Shown here one piece after another: positions 21,835 to 62,589 of a DNA stretch of 64,000 bases. The DNA comes from Urophycis tenuis (lineage: Eukaryota > Chordata > Actinopteri > Gadiformes > Phycidae): contig JAXIVH010000073.1 of assembly GCA_036785325.1 (NCBI GenBank), forward strand, positions 593,001-657,000, in the 5' to 3' direction. The translations under genes were made by a program, and so were the position numbers. Numbering within the stretch: the stretch's first letter is position 1; the number at the start of each line of letters is the position of its first letter. The notes beneath the pieces are model-generated. The model was not told the DNA's origin. It was given only the letters and a program-made list of their open reading frames with translations, and did not search any database.

Positions 21835-22166
21835 ATATGAGCAGCTTCAGCAACAGACTCAACCAGATTCCACCCCGCTGCAAGTAGGAACGATACACAA
21901 AATCGTTCCTCCCCACTGCAATAAGACTTTACAACTCATCTGCCTGTCAGATCCACCATCACAGACCTGGATTAAATCAACTTGTCACTACTGAATTGTA
22001 TTTTTTTACAATTTGTCTGTCTACAACACTGCATTTTTTGTATCATTATTATTTATTTAATTTTTATTCTTTAGAAAAATACATATTTATATGTATATGT
22101 ACTCTGGTTGCTATGGTGACCCAATTTCCCTTAGGGTATTAATAAAGTTTTATCCTACCCTATTTG
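21835..22166 (+). mobile_element. LINE 3'-end fragment (jockey/CR1-like)
   Basis: Short frames read SSFSNRLNQIPP and NRSSPLQ, resembling the last residues of Rex1/CR1-like LINE proteins. They are followed by an AT-rich 3'UTR and the end caatttcccttagggtattaataaag with an AATAAA signal near 22140. A terminal run of ctacc/ctattt units follows. It is 5'-truncated. Confidence 0.55.
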
Positions 22167-25100
22167 CAAGGATAGAGCATTACAGTTGCTGTATTTAGTG
22201 TAGCTTAATATTTCCTGAAAATAACTGTTCAAGGCTGATCGATAATTAAAGTATAGTTGTGAGCAACAATAACAGGGTCCTACATGGTATTGTCAACATG
22301 GCCTAATGCATTCATAATTGACATTAGATTTTGTGCCATGTCTCAAAATAGGCTTGGTATGTTGGTGTGTGGGCGTTTGGTCAAGATGTGGTCATTGCAT
22401 TTAATCCAAATCATCTGACCACATTGTCATTACAATGACAATGTTGTTCATAATGACAAATGGTGAATGTATACAAAGTTTTATGTATATTGCATTTACT
22501 TGTGGAAATGGCAGCCTGTTGAAGTTAGTTTACCATTGGTCACCACTGTTGGGGTATTACAATTCGAACTAACTAGTTAGGTGAACTTGACAGAGCAGTT
22601 GCCCACTAGCTAGTCTCACAAATGAGACAAGTGATAAAGTCTGATGCAGATGACGTTAAATCTGTAAGCGTGTGATTGGCAATCAACAGCAAAGACAAAT
22701 GTGTCTCAACTATTCAAATCAACACCGTTTAGACTGGCCACTGCAGAAATACACTTTTTTAAAATTCCCATTCAAAAGCTTCATCCACTTGTGCAAATAT
22801 GTTCTTTTCGGTAGAAACAGGAAACAAATTGAATTTCCACCCCTCTAGATTACTGGTTTCTCGCCCGGACTCTGTGCCATCTCCCCCTACAAGTACTGTT
22901 ATAACATAGGACTGCCTAGGACATAGGATTGGAATGAGACGGATGTTACTCTGGACAATGTTTCAAACATTGCCCCATTATTAAACAAGTCGAATCTGAA
23001 ATACATCAGCTTTCAATGAGCTATTGAGATAAGGAAGCAAAAATGTGGGAATAATGTATGTCAAACTTCATTATCGCGGGGTAATTTTGTCTGAAACAAA
23101 CCAAATGTATTAAACAAATCAATAACAATTTATGGTCTGCTAACATATAAAGCTAAATAGGCTACAAGTGTGTGTGTTGTTCAAGCGCATCAGGTGACAA
23201 GAGATACCGCCACGAGGGCAGCCCTGTTGTAATGGAGATGCAAATCCCAGCTGCTCAGTCAAACGGCCAGTATTGTACGATGGCAAAAAGCCATTACGTT
23301 CTCTTCAACAAATAGTAATGTAATGTTTAATTTTGATCACTAGATTGAGGTAAACAATTTTCTTTTACCCAACACAAGCATTACGTGAAACCAGTGTGCT
23401 CGCGAGCACACTTTGAGTATCACTGCAGTAGACCATGAAAGAAATTTTTGACTTTTGAAGTAAATGCTGTACATGCTGATGAAACACCCCACCCCCCAAA
23501 ACAGACAAGTGATAATTTGCTGTGTCATTCGAATGAAAGCAGAGTTGAATTCTCCCAACACACATTCAGTGTCTTGAGCACTCCCTCTCTCAAAGCAAGA
23601 GATGACACGCTTGTGATAAGCTGAACACTGGACAGCATCCAGGCAGCATTTCAGCGTAGACTGGCATCAGAAACCAGCTGTATAACTGGGGGGGGGGGGG
23701 GGGGGGGAACTAATGTAATGGGTTTGACAAAGTCATAAATAAGTTAGTTAATTTAGAAAAAAAAACGCCTGGGCATGAGCCACATAACATCTTACATGGA
23801 CCACGTGCCATGTTCAAAAAACAAATCAGGTTAGTACTGTTTAACTATGAACTGTCAAATGATGAAAGTTGCTTTGGACAAAAGCATCTGCTAAATGCCC
23901 TAAATGTAAATGTAAAAACTGTGGTGTGTACTGGACACATCATCAATATCTTTACCTCATCTTTTCCATCTTAAAAAAATAAAACACCACATTAAAAAAG
24001 GCACACAAAACACTGCCAACAATCATTGGTAGGAAGAGTTGCATGTCTCACCATAGCAACACTTTAATTAGCAAGAAAAAAATAAATCATGGAAATTGCC
24101 AGTCCACATCCAATGGAAACAGAACATTTTGGGCTTGGGGTTTGTAACTTGAATCCAGTATCCAGAGATCCTAATCTATCCAAAGTGCATGTGATTAGGG
24201 AGAAATAGGGTGTATTAGCACTTTCCATGGGAGAAATGGACTCAACCCCTTACTACTACAGAGAGCCGTTTGATGCATCCTTGTGTCAAGGCTTCTCAGT
24301 GTACACGGAATAGGAATGTTTGCCTTGATAGCACAACCAAAAACATGCATGTTGCATGCATGATAATCAGAGTAGCATTTTTTTTGGTCTCTTAAAAAAA
24401 TCCCAAGTTTTGAGGGGGTATGGGAGGGAAAAAAGGTCCCCTTCATTTCTATTTTGTATACACAGTGCATACAAAGTCGTACATGCTCAGACACACACAA
24501 ACAAGCCCTTTGGAGCGAGGGAGGAACAAACACACGCACACACAAAATGGCCGACACCATGCACACAATCTTCCAGGCTCAGAGTAAATTGGTCTTTAGA
24601 GGATGACTTGGTCTTGCTTGCTAGCAAAAACAAAAAATCTGAGATGTCAACATGCTTGTGGAAACAAGAACATCATCAAGTCTGGGGTGGGGGGGTTAAA
24701 ATGTTTCCATGGTAACATCTATATGATAACAGCTAACTCAAGGCAAAATAAATAAAAACAGCAAGGAAGGCATGCAAGGCACAAGTTCCTACAAAGAGAA
24801 ATCAATGATGAAGTTTGATCCTTTCAAAAAGCATTAAGAAATAAATGCAAAAGCCCCTTTTTCCTTAAAATAAAAAATGAGAAGTAAAACATTTTAAAAA
24901 CAGTGAAAAACCCCAGCCATAGACAGTTTTACAAATATTATACACAAATTCTTGATTTTTTTTCTCTCTCTCTACACACCATCTTTAAAACCTTTTAGAT
25001 AGCATCATAAGTTAATAAGAGGTTAAAAGTGACATTCTCAACAGTGTCCATGTAGAGGTCCCCCTGGTCACTGCTTTGAAAAACAAGTCACTGCAAACTG

Positions 25101-25343
25101 GCCACAGCACTGTATGAACAAACACAAAAAGACAGGATGCAGTCAAGGCAAGTTACTATTTAAAAGTATAATATGTCATTTCTGCCACCGGGGGGGTCTC
25201 TCAATCGAAACAATAACAAATGAAGATTCCTGTCAAGTCAACTATACATTTAAATTTGTAGCCCGGGAAAATGTTTTTTGACAGTTTGGTTCGTGGATTG
25301 CGATACCCCCCAATCCGGATTCCCAATTCAGAGTGGCCTTACC
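22167..25343. other. gnai1 3'UTR and intergenic sequence
   Basis: The gnai1 stop codon is at 25344-25346 on the minus strand, so its 3'UTR extends leftwards into this stretch. I found no clear AATAAA (TTTATT on the plus strand) in the first kilobase, and only ATTAAA-type candidates such as 24062 and 23325, so the end is not set. A 20-bp poly(G) run is at 23688-23707. An L2/SINE-type tail (tttggacaaaagcatctgc, then aatgtaaatg) is at 23870-23915. No other gene is recognised. Confidence 0.5.
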
Positions 25344-55041
<29,698 letters not shown>

Positions 55042-56066
55042 CTGAGGAAGATGGACAGAGGGATATGTATGAAAACAGTAAATGCCATGTATATTTCTAA
55101 GGTTTAGAACTAGGCTTGTCACACTATTCGATACCACCAGCGCGATATGGTGCCCAAGCCCACAACAGTGTCATCATGACCACACTATCCACACCCGTTT
55201 TTTCTTCTTCTACAAAAACAACATAATATTGTAGTGCTTCAACATTGAATACCAATTCCGTATTCTTGGGTGGATTTAACTTTAACCACTCAATGCATCT
55301 ACATGCAATGAGGCTTCACACTATAGGACTAACTTTATTATCTAACTCCACAAACAATGGAAACTTGCAAACTTAATAAACTGAGTTTAACTTGTTTTTA
55401 TTTTCTGTGTCATCACTGCTTTGTACGAAGTCTAGGGTTTTCCCTACATTGAAAATTATTTTGCAGCCGCTAAAATTATTTCACCTCACCATAGATATCC
55501 TAAAATTGTTTTTAGACATGCTACTGGCAACCAAGTTCAGTAGGTTCGTCCCATAGATCCACAATTCATTTGTCGGGATAGCACGTAAAACCTAGCCTAC
55601 TGAGTATTGGGTAATGTCATTTCCACACAGGACCAGACAGCGATTATTACACATTCAATGAATCAGTGCGTCCTGTAACTGCGTAAACAAGTAACTGTTG
55701 CACCAAAGTAAAATATCTCAAGGCCTAAACTACGTCCCAGCCTGCTTTCTTTTAAAAGGGACTTTTAACTTTCTTTTAAATAGTTTAAAAACAGTTTGCT
55801 AGAAAATGAACATTAACCTGCCAACAAGCTAGGCAAATGCAGAAACCATTGGCTGCGTGTGGATCAGGGTATTTTACACTAGTTGGGTTATTTTGACAAA
55901 AGGAGAGTTTACATGGTTACATTTAAGATATCCAAAATCAAACTGTTACATGCAACAATGCTTGTTTTTTGCCTTCAATGTGTTTATCGTTCACTCAGCA
56001 AATAAATGCTCATGCTTTCATTCCTATAGTCAAATAAAATATTCAACAAGTTGCAATGTCGACAGT
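55042..56066. other. gnai1 intron 1; nothing recognised
   Basis: No feature is supported. Exon 1 of gnai1 was searched for by its expected MGCTLSAEDKAA start on the minus strand from here to the window end and was not seen. Confidence 0.45.
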
Positions 56067-56410
56067 ACACTCACCGGCCACTATATTAGGCACAAACTTA
56101 TGGTACTGGGTTGGACCCACTTTTGCCTTCAGAACCGCCTTTATCTTTTGTGGCATAGATCCGGCCGTAGATTTGGGCCCCTTGGTGCCAAGGGGTCCAA
56201 AGCGTGCTAAGAAAATATCCCTGACACCATTAGACCACTACCACCAGCCTGAACCATTGATAAAAGAATGGTGGATCCATGTTTTTATGTTGTTGATGCC
56301 AAATTCTGACACTACCATCTGAATGTCGCAGCAGAAAGACATGTTTGGTGATCCTGTGTGAATTGCAGCATCCGTTTCCTGTTCTTGGCTGACAGGAGTG
56401 GCACCCGTGT
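56067..56410 (-). mobile_element. Tc1-like element, internally deleted
   Basis: The left end reads TACACTCACCGGCCACTATA, the end of a common fish Tc1. On the minus strand it gives KAVLKAKVGP-like sequence then jumps (near 56170, at a CCCCTTGGTGCCAAGGGG palindrome) to the transposase middle (DVWPKN region absent; FSWHT-like and LLRHSDGSVRIWHQQHKN present). It ends about TGCCACTCCTGTCAGC. It belongs to the family of the Tc1 at 9313-10822. Confidence 0.75.
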
Positions 56411-56743
56411 GGATGGCACAGGAATAAAAAATAAAAAAACCTCACATTGACAGCATATAGTACATACTAAAACAAACTTTTGGTGTGTAAATTGGCAAAT
56501 ATTACAGAGAATTGTTGCAAATCATTTGGACTGTATTCGTGCATCCCTAATAATAGCCTGAATAAAAATTTACTTTGTGTCTCCGAGCCTGTCATTTAAG
56601 TAAGGGCAGGGCCAGCTCCCTAAACCTTCCCTCACATGGAGAAAATAAAATATATATTCCATTAAATAATAGATAAACATTGTGATAGTTCCATCAGGGT
56701 TCTGCCCAAACAATGTAGGCTTTAGTTGACAATGCATAATGTC
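56411..56743. other. gnai1 intron 1; nothing recognised
   Basis: AT-rich spacer without recognisable features. Confidence 0.4.
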
Positions 56744-57149
56744 TAGGGATGCATCGATACCACTTTTTTACAAACCGATACGATACCGATACTTTTATTT
56801 GTGTACTTGCCGATACCGAGTACTGATACCGATGCTTTCTAGATTTGGTCTCTATTAAAGAAGTGCAATTCATTTGAAGGCAGATTTTATTTTCTCTTCT
56901 GAAGATTATGTCAAGCCTTTAGTAAGGCTATACCAAATGAACAGGCTATTCCAAGCCAAAACTAAACAGAGCTTTCTGGTTTTAACAAAGAAGCCTTCAA
57001 AGACAAAATGCCATCACATTAAACAAAATGTAAATGTAACCAGATAAAGCGAGTAACAACAAAAAATCACAAAAAGTGATCAGAACTATTGCTTAATAAG
57101 CACATTATCACGTTTCAGTTATCAAAAGTCTCCTTTCAAGTACACAAAC

Positions 57150-58291
57150 CAGTGTTTCCCACACATTGACGAGACTATGGCGCACCGCCATAGTCTAATT
57201 TCGGCCGCCATAGTTTCAATATCCGCCCGGACCAGAGCTAGTGAGCAGAGCTGAGCGGTGCGAATATTCCGCTCCTCTCTCAGAGGGCTGTTCTCTCGGC
57301 CGCTCCTCGCTCAAAATCGCGTCCGGCCGCTCCGCTCATTTTCGCTCCGTGCTCCACTTAAAAATCATGCAGCTACACTGAAATCGCTCCACGCTCGCTC
57401 CAATTTAAATGAGGGAGAAATAATCTACTACGAATTGCCACCTTAAACAGAAAACGTACATCCTAAAGAACTAAGAGCAACGGCAATATATTTGAGTCAT
57501 AGAACATTTATTTTAAAAGATAGACAAGTGCAATAAGGAGACACACGTTTGGATTTGGGCATGCCTCAGACTCGTGGTGTGAGCGGTATCGGAGCGAAAC
57601 TGGAGCGGAACAGAGTGGCCGCTACGGCGTCTGAATAAAAAATCGCTCCACGCTGCAGCAACATTCCATCCGCTCCTTGCTCGCTCTGGCCCGGACTCAT
57701 TTCACCTAGTCAAATAGACTTCACTAGCAGCTCAATAATAGGCCTACACAGGTGGGCTGCAGCGTTTAATATAAGGGGAAATCCTTGCGGCTGGTTTGGC
57801 TCCCCAACGTTCTGTTTCCCCCCGTCGCCATGGCAAGGCGTCCTCGCGACCCCCCGCCCCCCCAGCTGCGTGCTTGACAGTTCACTGGTAGTATAAAGGC
57901 CTGGTTATACTTCTATGACTGCGTAATCCATAATCCAACTGCGTAACTACGGAGACCCCTCGAGCCCTCATAGTTCTCTGTCGTGGTGACGGATACGCAA
58001 TGCAATTTCCCGCTTGACCAGTAGGGGTCGCTACGCAAGACTGGCCATGACATTCACGCAAGTAAATAAGTACAAAAGGAGAAAATTGTTAATAGGGGAT
58101 CAATTATTAAATAGAAAAGGGGATACATTATAAATTAAATTCTTTTCAAAGTAAAAACCGTACACAAACTAAAAAAACAAACTATTCACAACAATTTAGT
58201 GCAATTTGCCACCGTCTCTTTTAAGTTTCACAAGTTCATTTTGGCATTTTGGAGCTTTATGCGTCCATATAGTAAAGCGTATATATGTAGC

Positions 58292-58353
<62 letters not shown>

Positions 58354-58886
58354 TATATATAGCGTATAAAGCATATATATATAAATGGCGGTGCCAGTGT
58401 TTACGTTGTGATAGAAGTCAAACCGGAAAAGTAATTCCGGGAATTACGTTTTTAGAGGACCAATCGCAGCCCTTACGGTCTCCGTTGTGCGTTGACGGAG
58501 TGACGGATACTTAAAAAATATTTCAGGCCGACAGAGACGACGCAGAGGCTCTCCGTCAGGCTCTCAGTATAAACTAGGCGTCAGTATAAACTAGGCTTAA
58601 AGGCTCAGCACTGTGTTTTAGTCATTTTTGTATAAATGCTTTCTGAAAACTCCTCAACCCCATTTAGTATGACACATTGTCTCATCAACATTCATATCAG
58701 TACCAGCAGTCTGTAAGTAATTTGTCAGTTATTGATATGTCATAAATTGGTTCTCAAAATTCACCAGATTGATGCATTTTAATGAAATCTACTAAATTTT
58801 TTCTCCTGGGGGGGCATGCCCCCAGACCACCCTAGAGGATTGCGAGCCCCCCACCATAGTCTACAAAAATCCTGTGGGAAACACTG
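57150..58886. mobile_element. hAT-like element, CAGTGTTTCCCAC ends, 5-bp TSD
   Basis: Ends CAGTGTTTCCCACAC (57150) and GTGGGAAACACTG (to 58886), flanked by CAAAC at 57145-57149 and 58887-58891. Subterminal inverted words include catagtct on both sides. The body shows no transposase and carries a nested Harbinger-type MITE. Removing it rejoins the outer element's tacacaaac and catgtggcac. Confidence 0.85.
57897..58597 (+). mobile_element. Harbinger-type MITE, TAA duplication
   Basis: Starts AGGCCTGGTTATACTTC; the right end is the inverted GTATAAACTAGGCT, with TAA at 57894-57896 and 58598-58600. An (AT)n tract (about 58284-58350) is in the middle. The last 18 bases are duplicated (cagtataaactaggc twice). 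It matches 41590-42108 in the opposite orientation. Confidence 0.85.
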
Positions 58887-59115
58887 CAAACCATGTGGCA
58901 CTATTCCCATGTTTCTTCAGAGAGGCTAAACAAATCAACAAACTATGTTGTCAAATAAATGACTATCAACTAGGGATGCACCGAATATTCGGCCACCGAA
59001 AATTTTCGGCCGAAAATGGCCCAAAAGTGCATTTTCGGTTTTCGACCGAAACACTTTTATCACTGAAACAACACGGCCGAAACAGAATGTTGTGATGACG
59101 TGACGAAGTGCCAAC

Positions 59116-59421
59116 ATGTCTGCGGTGTGGACATATTTCACCGTATCTGCGAAAGACCCACGGATAGCGATTTGCAAAACGTGCAACGTGGAAATTTCAA
59201 GAGGGGGTGCATCAGCAAAGAGTTTCACCACGTCAGGCTTAATTTATCACCTGAAATCGAAACATCCTGATTGCCATTCAAACTATGAGAAGAATGCAGC
59301 ACAGAAAAGGAAAATCAATCCGAGCACGCCCACTCCGTCTGTGGCGGACATGTTCGAAAAGGCAAGAAAGTTTTCCAGTGATGGTGACAAGGCAAAGGGC
59401 ATTACACAAAAAATTATGTAA
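59116..59421 (+). pseudogene. BED finger N-terminus of the hAT at 58971
   Basis: Met at 59116 followed by a BED-type finger: WTYF aromatic start, C-x2-C in IAICKTCNVE, and H-x4-H in HLKSKHPDCH. Then SVADMFEKARKFSS and ITQKIM before a stop at 59419. The next in-frame residues FIALD run into the inserted element. Confidence 0.8.
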
Positions 59422-59436
59422 TTCATTGCCTTAGAT

Positions 59437-60712
59437 CAGGGTTACTCAATAGGCGGACTCCGGTCCGGGTCCGGACCCAAACGCAATGAAATTCGGACCG
59501 AGAAAAAAATCTATATTCGGATATAACGAATCTATATTCGTTTTTTTTCATAGTGATCCAAGCGATATTTCATTGGCATGTGATTTCTGGATGTGCAGTT
59601 TCCAATCACGTATCTATCTCCTGCCCAATCCAAATGTCCTATCAGTGGTTGTATATAACATCACCATGGCAACTCATTGTAGCCGCGAGCGTGAGGTCTG
59701 CGAGTTTTTTTCCCTCCGCGCGAGTCTGTCGGTCCGTCAGATTTGCGAACAGTACCTGTTTCTTTAACAAGCAAAAGTCACGGCGTGCTCCAAACTTGCC
59801 AAAAAGCGAAAGGTGGATTCCGAAAATCGTGAATTTAAGAAAGAGTGGACCGACAAATAAGCATTTGTGCTGCCTGCAGGGAGCACGAAATCAATGTGTT
59901 TAATCTGTAATGAGACAGTTGCCCTCGTCAAAAGTGGAAACGTGAAACATCATTACGAATCAAAGCATGGCCACTTCGAGCAAAATTACCCACAAAACTC
60001 TGAGGTAAGGACCAGAAAAATAAGCCAAATGCAAGCATCATACCAAGCAACATGCACTGATAGTCAGGTCAGCTACACAACAGGAGCGTGCAACTGAAGC
60101 CTCACTGCGAGGGGCATGGGTCTTAGGCAAGCACAATAAACAATTCACTGACGCGGAAATCGTGAAGGAGTGCATGAATGAAGTAGCAATCACTCTGTAT
60201 GAGGGAACTCAAAAAGATGACATCATACAAAAAATAAATCAAATACCCCTCTCAGATTCCACTGAAGTAAGACTAACTGAAATCCTTACTGAAGATTTGT
60301 TGAACCAAATGAAATTCGCTGTTAAAAAGGCTAAATGCATTTCATTGGCTTTGGATGAATCCACAGACAACACAGATAATGCCCAACTTCTGGTGTTTGT
60401 CAGATTTTTTGATGAAGAGGGGGGAATTCTTTGAAGATATGTTAGGCCTCACAACCTTTCATGGGCATACAAGAGGGGATGACATTTATGAAGCAGTGAT
60501 AGAGATGTTGAGAGACCGAGAGATAGACCTGAAGCATGTTGTTTCCATTGCCACTGATGGAGCCCCAAGTATGACTGGGAGAGAGAGGGGATTAGTGTCC
60601 CGCTTAAAGGTTCATCACCCTGACCTCATTGCATACCATTCACTGTTCCGGACCCTGGACAGATTTGAAATTTAGTGAGTGGACCTTTTGACTTTCTAAT
60701 TGAGTACCCCTG
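59437..60712 (+). mobile_element. Charlie-like hAT, 8-bp TSD, internally deleted
   Basis: Ends CAGGGTTACTCAA and TTGAGTACCCCTG, with CCTTAGAT duplicated at 59429-59436 and 60713-60720. It encodes a zinc-finger N-terminus (CLICNETVALVKSGNVKHHY), then VKECMNEVAITLYEG, ISLALDESTDNTDNAQLL (catalytic LDES region), FHGHTRGDDIYEAV, HVVSIATDGAPSMTGRERGL and HPDLIAYH. It ends abruptly after TLDRFEI where the C-terminal half is deleted. Frameshifts occur at about 59870, 60090 and 60430. Confidence 0.9.
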
Positions 60713-60734
60713 CCTTAGATGATCAGCCGTTCTC

Positions 60735-61134
60735 TCAGTACGTTTACATGCAGCGAGAAATTCGAATTTCTAATCGTATAAGACATCGTTCGGACTTTTT
60801 GAGTGCATGTAAACACCTTAATCCGACCTACTTCGGACCTATTTCGGACATCTAAAATCGGATAACTACACCTGGATAATTCGATCATAGTCGGACTTTT
60901 AAAGGCATGTATACTCAGCAATCGGATCTGAATCGGATTTTGCATTCTGCGCACGCGCAGTGCCATTCTGCACATATGCGCAGCGCCACATAGCGTCCAG
61001 AGTCAGCCCATGCTCCGGCTGTTAATCCGATTCTCTGAACGGCATGTATACTCGGACAAGTGATCCGGTCTTACGCATGTCATTATCTGATCCGATCAGA
61101 AATTCGAATTTCTTGCTGCATGTAAACGTACTGA
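60735..61134. mobile_element. Palindromic-end MITE (TCAGTACG family), copy 2
   Basis: Same family as 53648-54045, 400 bp. The ends TCAGTACGTTTACATGCAGC and complement are perfect except one base in the left arm (gcgagaaatt versus gcaagaaatt). It interrupts the hAT codons for QPFS and VVEDVGF. Confidence 0.88.
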
Positions 61135-61590
61135 CTGTCGTAGAGGATGTGGGATTTCGTAGGCTGAGAGCATATTGAACCCCGTTATGCCATGCCGAGC
61201 AGACGACATTTCTCAGACGTGTGTTTACCTGAGCTGTATAATGTTGTTGCAACTCACATCCATGAGCTTATAGCATCAGATATATCAGCAATCAGTTTCA
61301 CGACCGACATATGGAGCTCAGACGTCAGCCTCACCAGTATGCTCAGTCTAACCGCACAGTGGATCGACACAGATTTCAAGCTGCAAAAGATTCTGCTCCA
61401 TTCACAGAGTTTAGAGGGTCACATACAGCAGCAGCCATTTCTGATGCACTCGCCAATATGTTCGACACCTGGCATATCAACCCATCTAAAGTGCATGCTA
61501 TAGTGAGTGACAATGCCAGAAATATGGCAAAAGCGATAGAAGAAAGCCAGCTGAAAGGAATACGGTGCATGGCCCACACTTCATCTGGCT

Positions 61591-62349
61591 GTGAACGAGG
61601 GAGTGTTGTCTCAGCGCAGCGTAAAAGACATATTGGCTATAGGCAGAAGAATTGTCGGCCACTTTAAACATTCTCAGCTGGCATATTCCCGCTTACAGTC
61701 TATGCAAGATCAGTTTGGAACACCAATAAAATGGTTTCAACAAGACGTGAGTACACGGTGGAACAGCACTTATTACATGCTGGAGAGCATCTTTGCGCAA
61801 AAGCGAGTCTTGGCTGCATATAGCGCAGATCACGAGCTCCCCGCGACATTCACTTCACACCAGTGGGTCTTAATAGAGAACATTCTCTCTCTTCTTGCCC
61901 CCTTTGAGCAGCTAACTAAAGAGATCAGCTCCTCTGATGCGTCTCTAGCAGACGTTATTCCTTTAATTGCAGCACTAAAGCGTCTGCTAAGGAAAGAGGT
62001 TGAGACGGACCACGGAGTGAAAACAATGAAAAGTACACTCTTAGAGTCTGTCAGCACACGTTTCACTGAGATCTATTCTGATCCTCTGCACTTCATCGCG
62101 ACTGAACTTGATCCACGTTATAAAGATCATTACTTGGATGTGGGATTAAAGCAGCGCGCACGAGAAATGATCCAGGCCGCAATGGATGCGGAGAACCCGC
62201 TTGGAGACGGAGAAGCGCACAGCGCAGGAGAAGGAGAGCAGAGCGCAGAAAAAAGGACTCGTCTCTCTGCACCAGATGAGGGGCATACACCCTCGTTGTC
62301 TGATATGTTCATTGAGATCCTGCAAGAAAGTGCCCCAAATAATAGGTAG
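61591..62349 (+). CDS. hAT transposase C-terminal half, open 252 codons
   Basis: The frame follows HLAVNEGVLSQRSVKDI-type sequence with SRLQSMQDQFGTPIK, QQDVSTRWNSTYYMLES, SHQWVLIENILSLLAPFEQLT, LIAALKRLLR, TRFTEIYSDPLHFIATELDP and RYKDHY. It ends in a Glu/Ala-rich stretch and a short SLSDMFIEIL tail. The usual hATC dimerisation end (LARKYL, ATS) is missing, so the protein is truncated at the C-terminus. The Met at 61591 is internal, and the gene start is at 59116. Confidence 0.7.
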   Translation: MNEGVLSQRSVKDILAIGRRIVGHFKHSQLAYSRLQSMQDQFGTPIKWFQQDVSTRWNSTYYMLESIFAQKRVLAAYSADHELPATFTSHQWVLIENILSLLAPFEQLTKEISSSDASLADVIPLIAALKRLLRKEVETDHGVKTMKSTLLESVSTRFTEIYSDPLHFIATELDPRYKDHYLDVGLKQRAREMIQAAMDAENPLGDGEAHSAGEGEQSAEKRTRLSAPDEGHTPSLSDMFIEILQESAPNNR

Positions 62350-62589
62350 GCTATTCTGTTCTGACTTGCTATACATGTGACTATCAGATGATTTAACTTT
62401 TCTGCTAGACATTTTTTATTTGACAAAAATGTTTATTAATGCACTGGCCCTATTTTTATCTTAAAGACAATCTTTGTTTTGATACACTGTTGTGTTGTAG
62501 GCCTACAGAGAAAATATTGTTATATCTTTCAGCAGTTGCACTTGTTCTGAATGCACTTTGTTGTCGTAGTCCTACAGAGAAAATTTTAA

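Larger units (their letters stand above)
56744..58970 (+). mobile_element. hAT-type non-autonomous element hosting a younger hAT
   Basis: Starts TAGGGATGCATCGATACC and follows the copy at 42486-42945 through tcaacaaactatgttgtc to gactatcaac. A 1737-bp element is inserted at 57150. The right end is not seen because another hAT (from 58971) begins there. Confidence 0.7.
58971..62430 (+). mobile_element. Coding hAT (ZBED-type) with two later insertions
   Basis: Left end TAGGGATGCACCGAATATTC. A BED finger lies at 59116-59421 (VWTYFTVSAKDPRIAIC, CNVEISRGG, LIYHLKSKHPDCH). It is interrupted at 59437-60712 and 60735-61134 and resumes at 61135 (VEDVGF, AMPSRRHFSDVCLPELY, SFTTDIWSSDVS, VHAIVSDNARNM, LKGIRCMAHT). 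The rest of the core is open from 61591 to 62349. The right terminus was not found. It is one of the best preserved transposases here, apart from the insertions and a small gap near 61590. Confidence 0.85.
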
